Part shown: one piece after another, positions 8,066 to 15,156 of the stretch
How the letters are laid out: the number at the start of each line of letters is the position of its first letter
How positions within the stretch are numbered: position 1 is the stretch's first letter
Position numbers and translations under genes: made by a program
Notes under the pieces: generated by a model
What the model saw: only the letters and a program-made list of their open reading frames with translations
Databases searched by the model: none
What the model was told of the DNA's origin: nothing
NCBI RefSeq assembly: GCF_001456955.1
Contig: NZ_KQ758474.1
Coordinates: forward strand, 1-64,000
DNA from: Microbacterium enclense
GTDB taxonomy: Bacteria > Actinomycetota > Actinomycetes > Actinomycetales > Microbacteriaceae
Direction: 5' to 3'
Length of the DNA stretch: 64,000 nt

Positions 8066-9283
8066 TTACTTGGTCAGGGCGATCTCGTTCGGCGTCACGT
8101 CGAGCGTCACGCTCTTGACGACCTCACCCGTGGTGAGGTCGACCGCGTGCACGGCGTTCTTCGCGGGCTCGGTCACGTAGGCGATGTCGCCCGAGACCTT
8201 GATCGCGGGGTGCGCGTCCTGCCACTCGGCCGGGCCCTCCCACGCGCCGATGACGGGGAACTCCTCGGTGAACGCGCCCTTCTCCAGGTCGATGACGTGG
8301 ATCGCGCCGTCGGAGGCGAGGATGTAGCCGAGGTCGCTCGGCCCGCGCGCCAGGTCGCGGAACGTGTACTCGGCCCCCTCGGGCATGTCGACGACGGTCT
8401 GCGTCTTGGCCTCGGTGTCGATCAGCGCGACGCGGTGCAGCAGGTAGCCCTCGGCATCCCGATCGTCCTTGTAGTCGCCGAGCACGAGCGGGCTGGTGTC
8501 GGTCACGAAGATGTTGCCCATGCGGCCGTACGGCTGGTCGGGGGCGTCGATCTTGGTGATCTCGCCGTCGGCGTAGACGAGGGCGCCGTTCTCGCAGCCG
8601 AAGACCACGACCTCCTTCTGCGCGGTGCCCTCGCCGTGCACGCCGGGGCAGGTCGCGTTCTCGGCGACGGTGGCGCCCGAGGCGTCCTTCACGACGATGC
8701 CGGTGCGGCCGTTGGCGTTGCCGACGGTCGTGACGAACGAGCCGTCTTCGAGCGCGATCGACACGCCGTGGTGCGCCTCGACGCCCGGGATGGTCTCGGA
8801 CGCGGGGAGCTCGTCGGTGGATGCCAACAGGGCATCGGTGTCGAAGATGGTCGAGTCGCTCGTGCCGTCCGCGTAGAGGACCGTCTTGCCGCCGTGGGTC
8901 ACGACGTGTCCGGGCTTGGATGCCGGGAAGACGAGGTCGGTGAGCTCGGGCTCGGCGTCGGAGGTGCCGGCATCCAGCACCTGGAAGCCCGCGCTCGTGG
9001 TGACCATGACGTGGCGGCCGTCGCCCGCGGAGTTCAGACGGGTGAACTCCTCGGAGGTGAAGTCGCCGAGCGTCTCGAGGCTCTCGCCGTCGAGCACGAC
9101 GATGCCGCCCGGGTACGACAGGGCGACGCGGGTGCTCGACTCGGCCGGGGCGCTGGAGGCGGGCGCGGCCGAGCCGCTGCCCGTGCCGCCGGCGCACGCC
9201 GACAGGCCGACGGTCGCGCCGATCGCGAGTGCGAGCAGGCCCGCGCGACGCAAGCCGTCCGCGCGGAAGGAGGAACTGCGCAT
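8066..9283 (-). CDS. aztD: AztD-type periplasmic zinc metallochaperone
   Basis: The 405-residue lipoprotein precursor has a signal peptide with lipobox LSAC at about residues 27-30. The rest reads as a seven-bladed beta-propeller, with repeated blade motifs such as GGIVVLDGESLETLG and GAIHVIDLEKGAFTE. Histidines that could bind zinc occur in GVEAHHGVS, VVTHGG and DAHPAIK. AztD proteins hand zinc to the solute-binding protein AztC of the AztABC importer. Here the gene is last in aztB-aztD2-aztC-aztD, which fixes the assignment. GAGGA lies within the coding start rather than upstream, so the ribosome site is weak. Confidence 0.85.
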   Translation of the reverse strand: MRSSSFRADGLRRAGLLALAIGATVGLSACAGGTGSGSAAPASSAPAESSTRVALSYPGGIVVLDGESLETLGDFTSEEFTRLNSAGDGRHVMVTTSAGFQVLDAGTSDAEPELTDLVFPASKPGHVVTHGGKTVLYADGTSDSTIFDTDALLASTDELPASETIPGVEAHHGVSIALEDGSFVTTVGNANGRTGIVVKDASGATVAENATCPGVHGEGTAQKEVVVFGCENGALVYADGEITKIDAPDQPYGRMGNIFVTDTSPLVLGDYKDDRDAEGYLLHRVALIDTEAKTQTVVDMPEGAEYTFRDLARGPSDLGYILASDGAIHVIDLEKGAFTEEFPVIGAWEGPAEWQDAHPAIKVSGDIAYVTEPAKNAVHAVDLTTGEVVKSVTLDVTPNEIALTK

Positions 9284-9316
9284 GTGATTTCTCTTTCTGG
9301 GTGTCGGGCCGGCCGC

Positions 9317-10216
9317 TCAGGGCGACAGGCCGGAGGTGATGCGCTCCGTGTTGACGCGCATCATGGTCAGATAGTCGGGCGCGCCGCCGGAGGCGTCGGT
9401 CAGCGACTCGGTGAAGAGCTCGGTCACCGTCACCTGGCGATCCGCCTCGTCGGCGAGCGCACGGACGAGCCGGTCGGGCGAGGAGGACTCCGCGAAGATC
9501 GTTGGCACCCCGGCCTCGTCGATCGCCGACACGAGGTCGGCCAGATCGCTCGTGCTGGGTGCGGCCAGCGTCGTGCCGCCGGGGATGACGGCCCCGACGA
9601 CGCGGAAGCCGAAGCGGTCGGCGAGATACCCGAAGACGTGGTGGTTGGTCACGAGCGCCCGCCGGTCGGCCGGGATGGCCGCGAAGGCGGTCGTCATCTC
9701 GGCGTCCAGGGTCTCGAGGTCGGCGCGATACGCGGCGGCGTGCTCGGTCACCGCGGGAGCGCCGAGCCCTTCGAGAACGGGGGTGAGCGCATCGACGACG
9801 GCGATCATCTGCGCGGGGTCGGTCCAGAAGTGCGGGTCGTCGGCACCGTCGGCGTCGGTCGAGGTGTACGGCAGCACCGTGACGGCGTCTCCCGCGACGA
9901 AGGTCTGCACCCCCTCGGATGCCGCCGCGTCGAGGTGCTGCTGCAGCCCCTCTTCGAGCCCGAGGCCGTTGGCCACGAGCAGGTCGGCCGAGCGCATGCG
10001 CGCGGCCTCGGCGGCCGAGATCTCGAACGAGTGCGGGTCGGCACCGGGGCGCATGAGCGTCATCACCTCGACGTCGTCGCCGACGAGGTGCGACACGACG
10101 TCGCCGAGGATGTTCGTCGTGACCACGACGAGGGGACGATCGGATGCCGCTCCCCCGGCGCACCCGGTGAGGGCGAGCAGGGCACCGGTCAGCGCTACGG
10201 CGAGCAGTCTGCGCAT
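9317..10216 (-). CDS. aztC: Zinc ABC transporter substrate-binding lipoprotein (AztC/ZnuA family)
   Basis: Captures Zn2+ outside the membrane and delivers it to permease AztB. The 299-residue protein has a lipoprotein signal ending LTGC (about residue 18), then the cluster A-I metal-binding fold. The expected ligands are visible: His in GADPHSFE, His in DDPHFWTDP, His in TNHHVFGY, and an acidic residue in PTIFAESS. The long His-rich loop of some ZnuA proteins is absent, which fits AztC proteins that rely on AztD for loading. The start lies 1 nt after the stop of the upstream aztD-like gene, so the two are translationally coupled. Confidence 0.9.
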   Translation of the reverse strand: MRRLLAVALTGALLALTGCAGGAASDRPLVVVTTNILGDVVSHLVGDDVEVMTLMRPGADPHSFEISAAEAARMRSADLLVANGLGLEEGLQQHLDAAASEGVQTFVAGDAVTVLPYTSTDADGADDPHFWTDPAQMIAVVDALTPVLEGLGAPAVTEHAAAYRADLETLDAEMTTAFAAIPADRRALVTNHHVFGYLADRFGFRVVGAVIPGGTTLAAPSTSDLADLVSAIDEAGVPTIFAESSSPDRLVRALADEADRQVTVTELFTESLTDASGGAPDYLTMMRVNTERITSGLSP

Positions 10217-10217
10217 C

Positions 10218-11444
10218 TCAGCGCCCCGTCTCGGCCACGAAGAGCGGCGTGCGCTCGGGCGTGAACTCGCGCGCGACGCGGGCGTCGTCGGCGAAGTCGA
10301 TCTCCCACATGCGCCCCTCGGACGGACCGTTGAGGTAGGCGCGCTGCTGGTCGGCGATCAGGCTGACCGGCTGCCCGGCGGCGAGGCTCGCGCCCACGAG
10401 GGCGGGCGATGCCGCGCGCTGCGCGCCCGTCTCGCCGTCGAGCACCAGCACGCGTCCGTCGGGGGTCAGGGCGAGGAGGTTCGCGTCCTTGTCGTCGACG
10501 GCGGTGACCTGCACGACCGGCTCCGGTGTGGGCAGAAGCGTCCACGCGCGCTCTCGCGTGTCGAGCATCCAGACGCCGGCGCCGTCGGCGATCGCCGCGA
10601 CCGTCGGGCGCCCCTCGCGGTTGGCGAAGGCGGTGGCTCGCGACGCGGTCGCGCCCGCCGGGTACGGGATGCGCTCCACCGCGGGCTTCTCCTCCTCGAC
10701 GGTGACGAGCAGGGCGCCGTCCTGGCATCCGATGACCGCGCCGACGCGGGTGGTGATCGTTCCGGAGGGTTCGACGCACGGGGTCGGCTCGCCTAGCGGC
10801 GTTCCGTCGGCCGTGTGCAGCGTGACCTGGCCGGCAGCGGCGACCGCCGCGAACGAACCGGCGGGAACCACGAGTCCGTCGCCCGGTGTCGCGGAGATGC
10901 GGAAGTCCTCGACGATCTCGCCCTTCGACAGGGCCTCGGTGTCGAGCAGCACGGCCTCACCGGAGTCGGGGAAGAACAGCCCGGTTCCCCCGGTGGTCGA
11001 CGAGTTCGATGTCGACACCGTGGCCGCCCCGCTGCCGCGCACGTCGCCCAGCACCTTCGCCTCCGCGCGGTAGTAGTGGAAGTGGTCGACGTGGTCCCAG
11101 GTCCACACCCCGCTGTCGACGATCGAGACACCCGTCTCGTCGGAGGCGAACAGGTAACGACCGTCGGAGTGCACAGAGACGGGCGCGCGGACCGTCCCGA
11201 GGTCGGCGGTGGTCTCGTCGAGCAGGTCGAAATGCGTCACGTGCCCCGCGCCGTCGATGGAGGTCAGACCGACGGCGGGCTCCGCCACCTCGGCGGCTCC
11301 GGCGATCTCGCCGTGCGTGTCGGCGGTCGGTTCGGTCGTCGGGTCGGGGGCGGTCGTCACGGCCGGAGCGGCGCAGCCGGCGAGGGCCACGAGCAGCAGC
11401 GCACCGAGGGGCGCGAGCCGTCGGGGGGAGGCGGGGTGGAGCAT
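10218..11444 (-). CDS. Second AztD-like beta-propeller lipoprotein
   Basis: The 408-residue protein has a signal peptide and lipobox (LLLVALAGC) and propeller-type blades (GRYLFASDETGVSIVDSG, DGRVLVLDGETGAQR). It shares the aztD plan, so the locus carries two paralogues flanking aztC. Candidate zinc-binding histidines are grouped in DHVDHFHYY and GHVTHFDLL, denser than in the other copy. It is the second gene of the minus-strand operon, 15 nt after aztB. The two chaperones may have divided roles or act at different zinc levels. This is inference; canonical azt operons have one aztD. Confidence 0.75.
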   Translation of the reverse strand: MLHPASPRRLAPLGALLLVALAGCAAPAVTTAPDPTTEPTADTHGEIAGAAEVAEPAVGLTSIDGAGHVTHFDLLDETTADLGTVRAPVSVHSDGRYLFASDETGVSIVDSGVWTWDHVDHFHYYRAEAKVLGDVRGSGAATVSTSNSSTTGGTGLFFPDSGEAVLLDTEALSKGEIVEDFRISATPGDGLVVPAGSFAAVAAAGQVTLHTADGTPLGEPTPCVEPSGTITTRVGAVIGCQDGALLVTVEEEKPAVERIPYPAGATASRATAFANREGRPTVAAIADGAGVWMLDTRERAWTLLPTPEPVVQVTAVDDKDANLLALTPDGRVLVLDGETGAQRAASPALVGASLAAGQPVSLIADQQRAYLNGPSEGRMWEIDFADDARVAREFTPERTPLFVAETGR

Positions 11445-11459
11445 GGGGGGCTTTCTGGA

Positions 11460-12314
11460 TCAGGCGGGAAGGAGGACAGGGGATGCCACGCGCCGGCGCA
11501 CCACGTCACGGCACGCGCGAAGGGCCCACGACACTCCGGCAGCGGCGATGGCCGAGGCGGCGATGGTCGCGCCCGCGGCGGTGGCGGCATGCCACGAGAC
11601 GAGCAGGCCCGCGGCGACCGAGACGGCGCCGATCGCGGCGGCGAGCGCCATGGTGGTCGGAATGCGGTGCGTCCACTGGCGCGCGGCGACCGCGGGCGCG
11701 ACGAGCAGGCCGACGACGAGCAGCGATCCCACCGCCTGGTACGAGGCGACGACGGCCAGCGTCACGAGCCCGACGAGAACCGTCTGGGCGACGCGGGGCC
11801 CGAGGCCGAGCACACGCGCGACGCGCTCGTCGACGGCGAGCGCGACAAGACTGCGGTGAGCCAGCAGCGCGGCGACGACGCCGATGACCACGGCGACGGC
11901 CAGGACGATGAGATCGCCCACCCCGATGGCGAGGATGTCGCCGAAGAGGATGGCCGTGGCATCCGTCGCGAAGCTCCCGGCGTGCGAAATGACGATCACC
12001 CCGAGCGCGAGCATGCCGACGAACAGCAGTCCGATGCTCGTGTCATAGGAGAGCCTGGCCCGCCGCTGCAACGCCCCGATGCCGAGGCTCATCGCAACGG
12101 CGCTCACCGCGGCCCCCAGCAGCACGGGCAGTCCGAGCACCGTCGCCAGAGCGACGCCGGGCAGCATGCCGTGCGCGAGCGCCTCTCCGAGGAACGCCAT
12201 TCCCCGCACGATCACCCAGGTTCCGGCGATCGCGCACAGGATCGCCACGAGAACGCCGCCGAGCAGGGCGCGCTGCACGAACTCGAGCGAGAAGGGATCG
12301 GAGAGCCAGGACAC
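11460..12314 (-). CDS. aztB: Zinc ABC transporter permease (AztB/ZnuB family)
   Basis: The 284-residue polytopic membrane protein of the ABC-3 (ZnuB/MntB) family forms the zinc channel with AztA and AztC. Family features are present: an N-terminal PFSLEFVQRALLGGVLVAIL, then LGEALAHGMLPGVALA, and about eight hydrophobic segments. The GTG at 12314 is the first codon after a -10 box (12323-12328) and the Zur-like palindrome, so translation is likely leaderless. It heads the minus-strand operon, while the ATPase aztA is transcribed divergently from the same operator. Confidence 0.92.
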   Translation of the reverse strand: MSWLSDPFSLEFVQRALLGGVLVAILCAIAGTWVIVRGMAFLGEALAHGMLPGVALATVLGLPVLLGAAVSAVAMSLGIGALQRRARLSYDTSIGLLFVGMLALGVIVISHAGSFATDATAILFGDILAIGVGDLIVLAVAVVIGVVAALLAHRSLVALAVDERVARVLGLGPRVAQTVLVGLVTLAVVASYQAVGSLLVVGLLVAPAVAARQWTHRIPTTMALAAAIGAVSVAAGLLVSWHAATAAGATIAASAIAAAGVSWALRACRDVVRRRVASPVLLPA

Positions 12315-12322
12315 GGTGCCCG

Positions 12323-12328
12323 ACGCTA
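12323..12328 (-). promoter_or_regulatory. -10 element of the aztB operon
   Basis: TAGCGT (read on the minus strand) lies 8 nt before the GTG of aztB. A TTGAGA -35 element 17 nt upstream falls within the Zur-like palindrome. Confidence 0.5.
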
Positions 12329-12335
12329 GCGAGAA

Positions 12336-12350
12336 TGAGAACGATTCTCA
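12336..12350. promoter_or_regulatory. Zur-like zinc-repressor operator
   Basis: TGAGAA-CGA-TTCTCA, perfect 6-bp arms around a 3-nt centre, lies between the divergent aztB and aztA promoters. It matches the general TGA(A/G)AA..TT(T/C)TCA dyad of actinobacterial Zur boxes, and its place between two zinc-uptake transcripts supports that identity. No zur gene lies in the window. Confidence 0.75.
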
Positions 12351-12356
12351 AACTCG

Positions 12357-12362
12357 TATACT
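12357..12362 (+). promoter_or_regulatory. -10 element of aztA
   Basis: TATACT ends 7 nt before the ATG at 12370, indicating a leaderless aztA mRNA. The Zur-like dyad occupies the -20 to -35 region. Confidence 0.65.
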
Positions 12363-12369
12363 GGATGCC

Positions 12370-13041
12370 ATGCCCCTCACTGCCGTCGTCGCGCGCGCCA
12401 TCCGAGTCGACTTCGGCGGTACGCCGGCACTGAGCGGCGTCGACCTCGACGTCGCGGCCGGAGCACTCACGGTTCTCGTGGGCCCGAACGGCGCGGGGAA
12501 GTCGACGCTTCTCGAGGTGCTCGCCGGCGCACGGGAACCGTCGTCGGGACGGGTCGACGTCGGCACACGCTCACGCGCCTTCGTCCCCCAGCGCGCCGCC
12601 GTCTCGGAGCACCTGCCCCTCACCGTGCGCGAGATGGTGTCGGTGGGCGCATGGGGACGCACCGGGGCGTTCCGCCGCCTCACCGCCGACGACCGGGCTG
12701 CGATCGCCGGGGCCATGGAGCGTCTCGACGTCCTGCCCCTGGCGCGACGACCCTTCGCGTCGCTGTCCGGCGGCCAGCGCCAACGCGCGCTGCTGGCGCA
12801 GGGCCTGGCACGCGAGGCCGACATCCTCTTCCTCGACGAGCCCACGACCGGCCTCGACGCGGCGAGCGCGGAGCGCAATCGCGCCGCCATCGTGCACGAG
12901 CGACGTCGCGGTGCCACCGTCGTCTGCGTAAGCCATGACGCGCGCCTCATCGGCGACGCCGATCAGGTGGTGGAACTCGACGCCGGCAGGGTGGTCGGCG
13001 CGCGTGAGGGAGTCACGCCCGCGTGCGAACCCGTTCGGTGA
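12370..13041 (+). CDS. aztA: Zinc ABC transporter ATP-binding protein (AztA/ZnuC family)
   Basis: Powers zinc import through AztB. The 223-residue nucleotide-binding domain is complete. Walker A is GPNGAGKST (about residues 38-46), the Q-loop is in FVPQRAAV, the signature is [16 protein letters not shown], Walker B is ADILFLDEPTTGLD, and the switch histidine is in CVSHDARL. The divergent placement from aztB, with a shared Zur-like site, is a variation on the usual single aztABCD operon. The 3' end overlaps the convergent MarR gene by 29 bp. Confidence 0.93.
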   Translation: MPLTAVVARAIRVDFGGTPALSGVDLDVAAGALTVLVGPNGAGKSTLLEVLAGAREPSSGRVDVGTRSRAFVPQRAAVSEHLPLTVREMVSVGAWGRTGAFRRLTADDRAAIAGAMERLDVLPLARRPFASLSGGQRQRALLAQGLAREADILFLDEPTTGLDAASAERNRAAIVHERRRGATVVCVSHDARLIGDADQVVELDAGRVVGAREGVTPACEPVR

Positions 13042-13447
13042 TGCGCGCCAGCATCTCCGCGGCCGCGCGCGCGACATCGGCGGGCTCGGATGCCACGGCG
13101 GACGCGACCTCGCGGGGGAAGCGACGCAGAGCCACCCACGGCTCGGCATCGAGGTCGATCTCGAGGTAGATGTGGTTGACGCGCCGGTCCTGCTCGTCGA
13201 GCTCCCGCCGCAACAGTCCGCGACCGATCAAGCGGTCGACGAGGGTCGTGACACCGGCAGCGGTCACGCCGAGGTGACCGCGGAGGACCGAGGGACGGAT
13301 GCCGGGATCTTCACCGATCCGCGCCAGGGCCGCCGCCTCGAGATCGCTGACACCGAGGTCGCGGCGGGCCTTCGCGATGGCGTCGTCACGGGCGGCGACG
13401 TAGTCGTCGAGGGCCGCCATCAACGCGGACGGAAGCGACAACGGCAT
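13013..13447 (-). CDS. MarR-family transcriptional regulator
   Basis: The 144-residue winged-helix protein has the MarR recognition region PSVLRGHLGVTAAGVTTLVD and wing RGLLRRELDEQDRRVNHIYL, with helical dimerization ends. The ATG at 13447 follows a GAGGGGG ribosome site; longer starts upstream lack one. It is divergent from the DUF7882-like gene, and a near-perfect 32-bp palindrome lies between them, so self-repression and control of that neighbour are likely. Its ligand cannot be told from sequence. It overlaps the end of aztA by 29 bp on the opposite strand. Confidence 0.88.
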   Translation of the reverse strand: MPLSLPSALMAALDDYVAARDDAIAKARRDLGVSDLEAAALARIGEDPGIRPSVLRGHLGVTAAGVTTLVDRLIGRGLLRRELDEQDRRVNHIYLEIDLDAEPWVALRRFPREVASAVASEPADVARAAAEMLARITERVRTRA

Positions 13448-13504
13448 CCACCCCCTCGATGCGATCCGGCTGACCGCTCCCCCCACCATAGTGAGAAGAC
13501 CGAA

Positions 13505-13536
13505 TATTTCACGAAAATAATTAAGTTCGTGAAATA
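13505..13536. promoter_or_regulatory. MarR-type operator palindrome
   Basis: Perfect 11-bp arms TATTTCACGAA (13505-13515) and TTCGTGAAATA (13526-13536) enclose the AT-rich centre AATAATTAAG. This is by far the most AT-rich and symmetric element in the region. It lies just upstream of a TAGCTT -10 box (13542-13547) for the rightward gene. TTCACGAA/TTCGTGAA half-sites are typical of MarR dimers. Confidence 0.8.
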
Positions 13537-13588
13537 CGTGGTAGCTTAGTTGTCAGCCGAACCCGACTGACGACCGAAGGAGATCACC

Positions 13589-13948
13589 ATGGCAACCCTG
13601 TACTACGGTTCCGACACGGCACCCATCTCCCTGCCGGATCGCTTGATGGGCTACATCAAGGTCATCGCATCCACGAAGTTGCGCCGCGGGGAGTCTTTCA
13701 CCCTCACCTGGACGGGAACGGAGGATGCGGAGGGACGCTCCACGATCTGGCTCCAGCCGGCCATTCCCCTCCGCTTCGTCTTCGAGTCCGTCGAGCCCGA
13801 GCAGCTCGTCGGCGACTACCTCCGCGCGCTCGCCGACCAGGCGAACGCCGCGTCCGGCCTCGTCGTCGACGTGCGCACGTGGGAGTCCGCCGAAGAGCAG
13901 TTCCGCACCCCCGCTCGCGCGGCCGGTCGTCCGGTTCGCGCAGCCTGA
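13589..13948 (+). CDS. DUF7882-type small conserved protein of Microbacteriaceae
   Basis: The 119-residue protein begins ATLYYGSDTAPISLPDRLM and continues with a conserved LRRGESFTLTW block. That block marks a small family common in Microbacteriaceae, often mislabelled as ATP-dependent DNA ligase. No ligase motif is present. It has a strong AAGGAG ribosome site, and the promoter is overlaid by the MarR-type palindrome, so it is probably the main target of the divergent repressor. The function is unknown. Confidence 0.75.
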   Translation: MATLYYGSDTAPISLPDRLMGYIKVIASTKLRRGESFTLTWTGTEDAEGRSTIWLQPAIPLRFVFESVEPEQLVGDYLRALADQANAASGLVVDVRTWESAEEQFRTPARAAGRPVRAA

Positions 13949-14033
13949 TCGTTTCGTTTCCCGCACCCGACCCGCTCCGGCCCACGCTGATGTGGGAGCA
14001 CATGATATTCACGTGCATGGATCGGGGAGAGCG

Positions 14034-14381
14034 GTGCCGGTACGACCTCTGCTGAACAAAGACCTCCTCGAGGACTGGCTGACCCAGTTCCGCGAGCTCG
14101 GCTACCTCACCGGCAGCGAGATCCGCCTGCTCGAGCAGGAGGACGAGTCCGACCCCGACGCGGGCCTGATCGTGGTCGACCTGAGCGGAGCGAAGACGGT
14201 CACGTACCTGCAGCCGATCGCCGGCGGCGACGGCGCCTGGAAAGCGACGATGGAGGCGCGCGACGCCACCATCGAGCTCAGCGCCGTCGAGCTGGTCAAC
14301 CTCGGCAACGAGGTCGTCGTGCTCGGCGCACTGGTGTCGTTCCTCGAGGTGCGGTCGAAAGCGTTGCTGGCGGCCTGCTGA
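14034..14381 (+). CDS. Small acidic hypothetical protein
   Basis: The 115-residue soluble protein begins at GTG 14034, preceded by a good GGGGAGAG ribosome site. It is rich in Asp/Glu in the centre (LLEQEDESDPDAGLIVVDLS) and predicted alpha/beta, with LEDWLTQFRELGYLTGSEI near the start. I see no signal peptide, membrane segment or known motif. An intrinsic terminator follows 21 nt after the stop, so it is a single-gene transcript. I do not recognise the family. Confidence 0.7.
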   Translation: MPVRPLLNKDLLEDWLTQFRELGYLTGSEIRLLEQEDESDPDAGLIVVDLSGAKTVTYLQPIAGGDGAWKATMEARDATIELSAVELVNLGNEVVVLGALVSFLEVRSKALLAAC

Positions 14382-14402
14382 CGCACCTGACGAGAGAACG
14401 CG

Positions 14403-14430
14403 AAAAGGGCACCCGATCGGGTGCCCTTTT
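14403..14430. terminator. Bidirectional intrinsic terminator
   Basis: A perfect 28-nt palindrome runs from AAAAGGGCACCC through GATC-centred symmetry to GGGTGCCCTTTT. With A- and T-tracts at its ends it can stop transcription both from the hypothetical gene on the left and from tRNA-Tyr on the right. Confidence 0.93.
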
Positions 14431-14437
14431 CTTTCGG

Positions 14438-14519
14438 TGGCGAGTGAGGGATTCGAACCCCCGAATGCAATGCAGTCTGATTTACAGTCAGATCCCTTTG
14501 GCCGCTTGGGTAACTCGCC
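14438..14519 (-). tRNA. tRNA-Tyr (anticodon GTA)
   Basis: Read on the minus strand, an acceptor stem GGCGAGT pairs with ACTCGCC, followed by discriminator A. The anticodon stem-loop CTGACTGTAAATCAG holds GTA (plus strand 14483-14485). The T-arm has GGTTCGAATCC. The long variable arm makes it a class II tRNA, as bacterial tRNA-Tyr is. The genome does not encode the full 3' CCA (CCG follows), so it must be added. The perfect-palindrome terminator lies immediately downstream. Confidence 0.97.
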
Positions 14520-14617
14520 AGAGTGCGCACCCGCCCGGCTTTCTCAGTCGACCGGAGGCGCGATAGATCACTCTACTATCCCCGCGGCCATGCGTCGAAC
14601 CACGACCGCGACGCGCG

Positions 14618-15118
14618 TCAGCGCGCGACCTCGGCGGCGTCCCGCACGCGCGCGACGAACTCCTCGGTGCGACGCTTCGTGCCGTCGATCTTGCGGTCCA
14701 CGCTCGCGCGGATCTCGCTGGGCGCGAGGGGCGCGGCCAGGCGCACCGTCTCGTGACACGACATGTCGGCGCAGATGTACGTGCCCACAGTGTCGCCGTG
14801 CTCGCCGGCCTCGCCCGCCTTGCGGGCGGTGAACAGCGACACCTGATCGCCCGGCTGCATCGTGTGGCAGAGGTTGCACATCGCCGAGCGAGCGCGCGAC
14901 TGCCCCTCGGCGCCGCGCAGCACCACGCCCGTGGGCTCGCCCTCGTGCTCGGTCACGATGTACGCCCGACCGCGGGTCCGCGGGTCGCGCCAGGCGAGGA
15001 AGTCGAGGTGATCCCAGTCGGCCAGGAGGAAGTCGTGCGGCAGGGCGAGCACGCGCAGCTCGTCGGGGGTGGCGTTCACGAATGCGTCCCGGACCTGGTC
15101 TTCGGTGAGTGCCTGCAT
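14618..15118 (-). CDS. FBP-domain protein: elongation factor G-binding, treble-clef zinc finger
   Basis: The 166-residue protein belongs to the FBP family, whose C-terminal zinc finger resembles that of FusB/FusC proteins that bind EF-G on the ribosome. The finger ligands are visible: CNLCH at about 81-85 and CADMSCHE at about 116-123. The N-terminal helical part contains LALPHDFLLADWDHLDFLAWRD. The ATG at 15118 lies 9 nt from a TAGACT -10 box, so the mRNA is probably leaderless. It is divergent from the GNAT gene, sharing 38 bp. Whether it protects against fusidic acid or aids ribosome recycling cannot be told from sequence. Confidence 0.8.
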   Translation of the reverse strand: MQALTEDQVRDAFVNATPDELRVLALPHDFLLADWDHLDFLAWRDPRTRGRAYIVTEHEGEPTGVVLRGAEGQSRARSAMCNLCHTMQPGDQVSLFTARKAGEAGEHGDTVGTYICADMSCHETVRLAAPLAPSEIRASVDRKIDGTKRRTEEFVARVRDAAEVAR

Positions 15119-15126
15119 GGCATCCG

Positions 15127-15132
15127 AGTCTA
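15127..15132 (-). promoter_or_regulatory. -10 element of the FBP gene
   Basis: TAGACT on the minus strand lies 8 nt before the ATG at 15118, consistent with a leaderless or near-leaderless transcript. Confidence 0.5.
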
Positions 15133-15144
15133 CGAGCGTCTCGG

Positions 15145-15150
15145 TAGGCT
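15145..15150 (+). promoter_or_regulatory. -10 element of the GNAT gene
   Basis: TAGGCT ends 7 nt before the ATG at 15157, giving a leaderless transcript back-to-back with the FBP promoter. Confidence 0.5.
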
Positions 15151-15156
15151 GCGGCG

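Noticed and set aside
7775..10264. 829-codon plus-strand frame across the zinc locus.
   Set aside because: Antisense to aztD and aztC, beginning inside the LysR gene; no ribosome site or domain.
13589..13948. ATP-dependent DNA ligase, a name often attached to this family.
   Set aside because: No KxDG nucleotidyl-transfer motif; the protein is only 119 residues.
14438..14520. Attachment site for an integrated element at tRNA-Tyr.
   Set aside because: No integrase, no repeat of the tRNA 3' end within the window, and flanking genes look like core genes.
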